Shown here: piece by piece, positions 5,930-6,493 of the stretch
How the letters are laid out: every line of letters begins with the position of its first letter
Position numbering within the stretch: the first letter of the stretch is position 1
From: Holophagae bacterium
Lineage (GTDB): Bacteria; Acidobacteriota; Thermoanaerobaculia; Thermoanaerobaculales; Sulfomarinibacteraceae
Direction of reading: 5' to 3'
Length of the DNA stretch: 6,493 bases
NCBI GenBank assembly: GCA_030637505.1
Contig: DAOWGJ010000044.1
Coordinates: 1-6,493 of the forward strand
The notes under the pieces: model-generated
Seen by the model: the letters and a program-made list of their open reading frames with translations, nothing else
The model's database searches: none
What the model was told of the DNA's origin: nothing
Translations under genes and position numbers: made by a program

Positions 5930-6166
5930 ATGAACCAAAAACAGCTGGTGTTCTCGCTGGTCCTGGCGATCGTGGCGTGCTTTGCCTTCGGCTGGGCGAT
6001 GATTATCGAGGCGGATCCGAACCCGAATAAGGAATCAAAAGGAATCAAAAGGGGACAGTGTTTATCTAATCCGAAGGCCGGGGTTGATATCGTCAAGCTG
6101 GCGGGCTCCACCCTCACTCTCTATCCACCGCGCCAAGAAGGTATGGAAGGTCGGACCAGGCACTGA
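5930..6166 (+). CDS. Small membrane/secreted ORF, probably truncated by repeat DNA
   Basis: A 78-aa frame of two unlike halves. Residues 1-26 form a convincing signal peptide or single membrane helix (MNQKQLVFSLVLAIVACFAF onward), written in GC-ending codons typical of the neighbouring genes, and lead into EADPNPNK. From residue 34 on, the DNA changes to a tandem repeat GGAATCAAAA x2 (6031-6050), then the GGGGACAGTG motif and AT-richer codons, and the peptide loses any recognisable character. I infer that a longer or differently ended gene was cut by insertion of repeat DNA near 6030, leaving the promoter and N-terminus. C17 sits inside the helix but is not in a good lipobox. No Shine-Dalgarno sequence precedes the ATG, consistent with leaderless expression or with a dead gene. 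Divergent from the DUF362 gene. Confidence 0.4.
   Translation: MNQKQLVFSLVLAIVACFAFGWAMIIEADPNPNKESKGIKRGQCLSNPKAGVDIVKLAGSTLTLYPPRQEGMEGRTRH
6031..6050 (+). repeat. Tandem 10-bp direct repeat GGAATCAAAA x2
   Basis: Two perfect adjacent copies of GGAATCAAAA, running straight into GGGGACAGTG. It marks the left junction of the repeat cluster and the point where codon use in the small ORF changes. It could be slippage or a boundary duplication. Confidence 0.7.
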
Positions 6167-6347
6167 TGCTTTTCTGTTCTTTCCGCTGGCAGAAGAATTT
6201 GACAGTGTCCCTTGTCGCTTTAGCGGCAGATGGCCGATATCATAGCCCCTGTAGGGGCACGGCGTGCCGTGCCCATCTCGGCAAAGGGCACCATCACGGA
6301 CATGGTGTGCCGATGTGGCCGATCAGAAAAGAGCAGTGTCCCCTTTA
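6047..6347. repeat. Cluster of GGGGACA-type inverted motifs (REP/REPIN-like)
   Basis: One motif appears three times. AAAAGGGGACAGTGTTTAT (6047-6065) is in plus orientation. GACAGTGTCCCTTGT (6201-6215) and CAGTGTCCCCTTTA (6334-6347) are inverted, reading ACAAGGGACACTGTC and TAAAGGGGACACTG on the minus strand. The first and last enclose about 300 bp like the ends of a small non-autonomous element. I associate AAAGGGGACA-type motifs with the surroundings of REP-associated tyrosine (Y1/RAYT) transposases; no transposase gene is present in the window. Frames crossing this region are not credible proteins. Confidence 0.5.
6246..6274. repeat. Strong overlapping hairpins (GGGCACGGC...GCCGTGCCC)
   Basis: GGGCACGGC (6255-6263) and GCCGTGCCC (6266-6274) are a perfect 9-bp inverted repeat with only GT between them. 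The left arm is shared with a second perfect dyad, CCCCT-GT-AGGGG (6246-6257), so the two foldings exclude each other. A related 'GTAGGGGCACGGC...GCCGTGCCC' palindrome recurs, to my recollection, as an interspersed repeat in several bacterial phyla. It lies inside the GGGGACA motif cluster. Confidence 0.6.
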
Positions 6348-6417
6348 TGTCTTTGTGGTGTCTCTGGGCTGGATGAAATGATCTTCGTTTGGCCAAGAGT
6401 TGAAAGGTGGTGGTTCA

Positions 6418-6493
6418 ATGAGCCGAGCTTCAGATCCGCTGATCTTCGAACTATCTGATTTTGATAGAGAAATCGCAGATGTCATACCTGAAA
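6418..6493 (+). CDS. N-terminus of a gene cut by the window edge
   Basis: An open frame starts at ATG 6418 and continues to the end of the window (25 codons: MSRASDPLIFELSDFDREIA followed by DVIPE). AAAGGTGG (6403-6410) stands 7 nt upstream as a good ribosome-binding site, which is the main support. The beginning SDPLIFELS resembles N-termini of glycine dehydrogenase subunit 2 (GcvPB), which often read 'PLIFELS-x-PGRR', but the GRR that should follow is absent. The identity is a guess that the next 100 bases would settle. The start lies 70 bp right of the repeat cluster. Confidence 0.55.
   Translation, partial: MSRASDPLIFELSDFDREIADVIPE

Noticed and set aside
6166..6381. 71-aa plus-strand frame through the repeat cluster
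   Set aside because: It translates the palindrome and the GGGGACA motifs, has no ribosome-binding site, and no protein character. Another frame here (ending VWKVGPGTDAFLFFPLAEEF) looked protein-like but has no start and ends soon after.
1..6493. CRISPR array, tRNA, rRNA or phage/defence module
   Set aside because: No regularly spaced direct repeats, tRNA-like cloverleaf, rRNA sequence, or nuclease, helicase, reverse-transcriptase or toxin-antitoxin motif was seen.

Overview
The window is GC-rich bacterial DNA that reads best as a soil or sediment Acidobacteriota-like genome, or a similar metagenome-derived lineage. That placement is an inference from style. The coding is high-GC, there are large secreted beta-sandwich proteins of no known function, and two proteins end in the short 'F-x-DGF-[ED]-SGD-x-x-x-W-S' tail that I associate with secreted proteins of such lineages. 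There is no marker gene, rRNA, tRNA, CRISPR array or integrase to fix the taxonomy.

Layout. (1) 196-957 (+) encodes a secreted protein of 253 aa with a PKD-like domain, a BACON-like domain and the C-terminal tail. (2) 1265-1651 (+) encodes a 128-aa cytosolic protein with two CxxC pairs (zinc ribbon type), preceded by a good sigma70-like promoter. (3) 1995-4142 (+) encodes a 715-aa secreted protein made of a duplicated ~228-residue unit (four beta-rich modules) plus a separate C-terminal domain. (4) 4183-5775 (-), convergent with gene 3, encodes a DUF362-family protein of 530 aa with an N-terminal membrane region and the same tail as gene 1. (5) 5930-6166 (+), divergent from gene 4, is a short ORF that starts as a credible membrane or secreted peptide but runs into repeat DNA, so it is probably truncated. 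(6) 6047-6347 is a repeat cluster of GGGGACA-type inverted motifs and a strong hairpin. (7) 6418 onward (+) is the start of a gene cut by the window edge.

No operon is evident. Each gene has its own ribosome-binding site or promoter and sizeable spacers. Three of the spacers carry copies of one dispersed repeat (core GTTCCTGACGCTGT), each downstream of a stop codon. The common theme is export: three of the four long genes are exported or membrane-attached, and two share the tail. I do not see a defence system, biosynthetic cluster or other complete novel pathway. The points most worth following are the shared tail, the intergenic repeat family and the repeat-interrupted small gene with its dyad-containing promoter.
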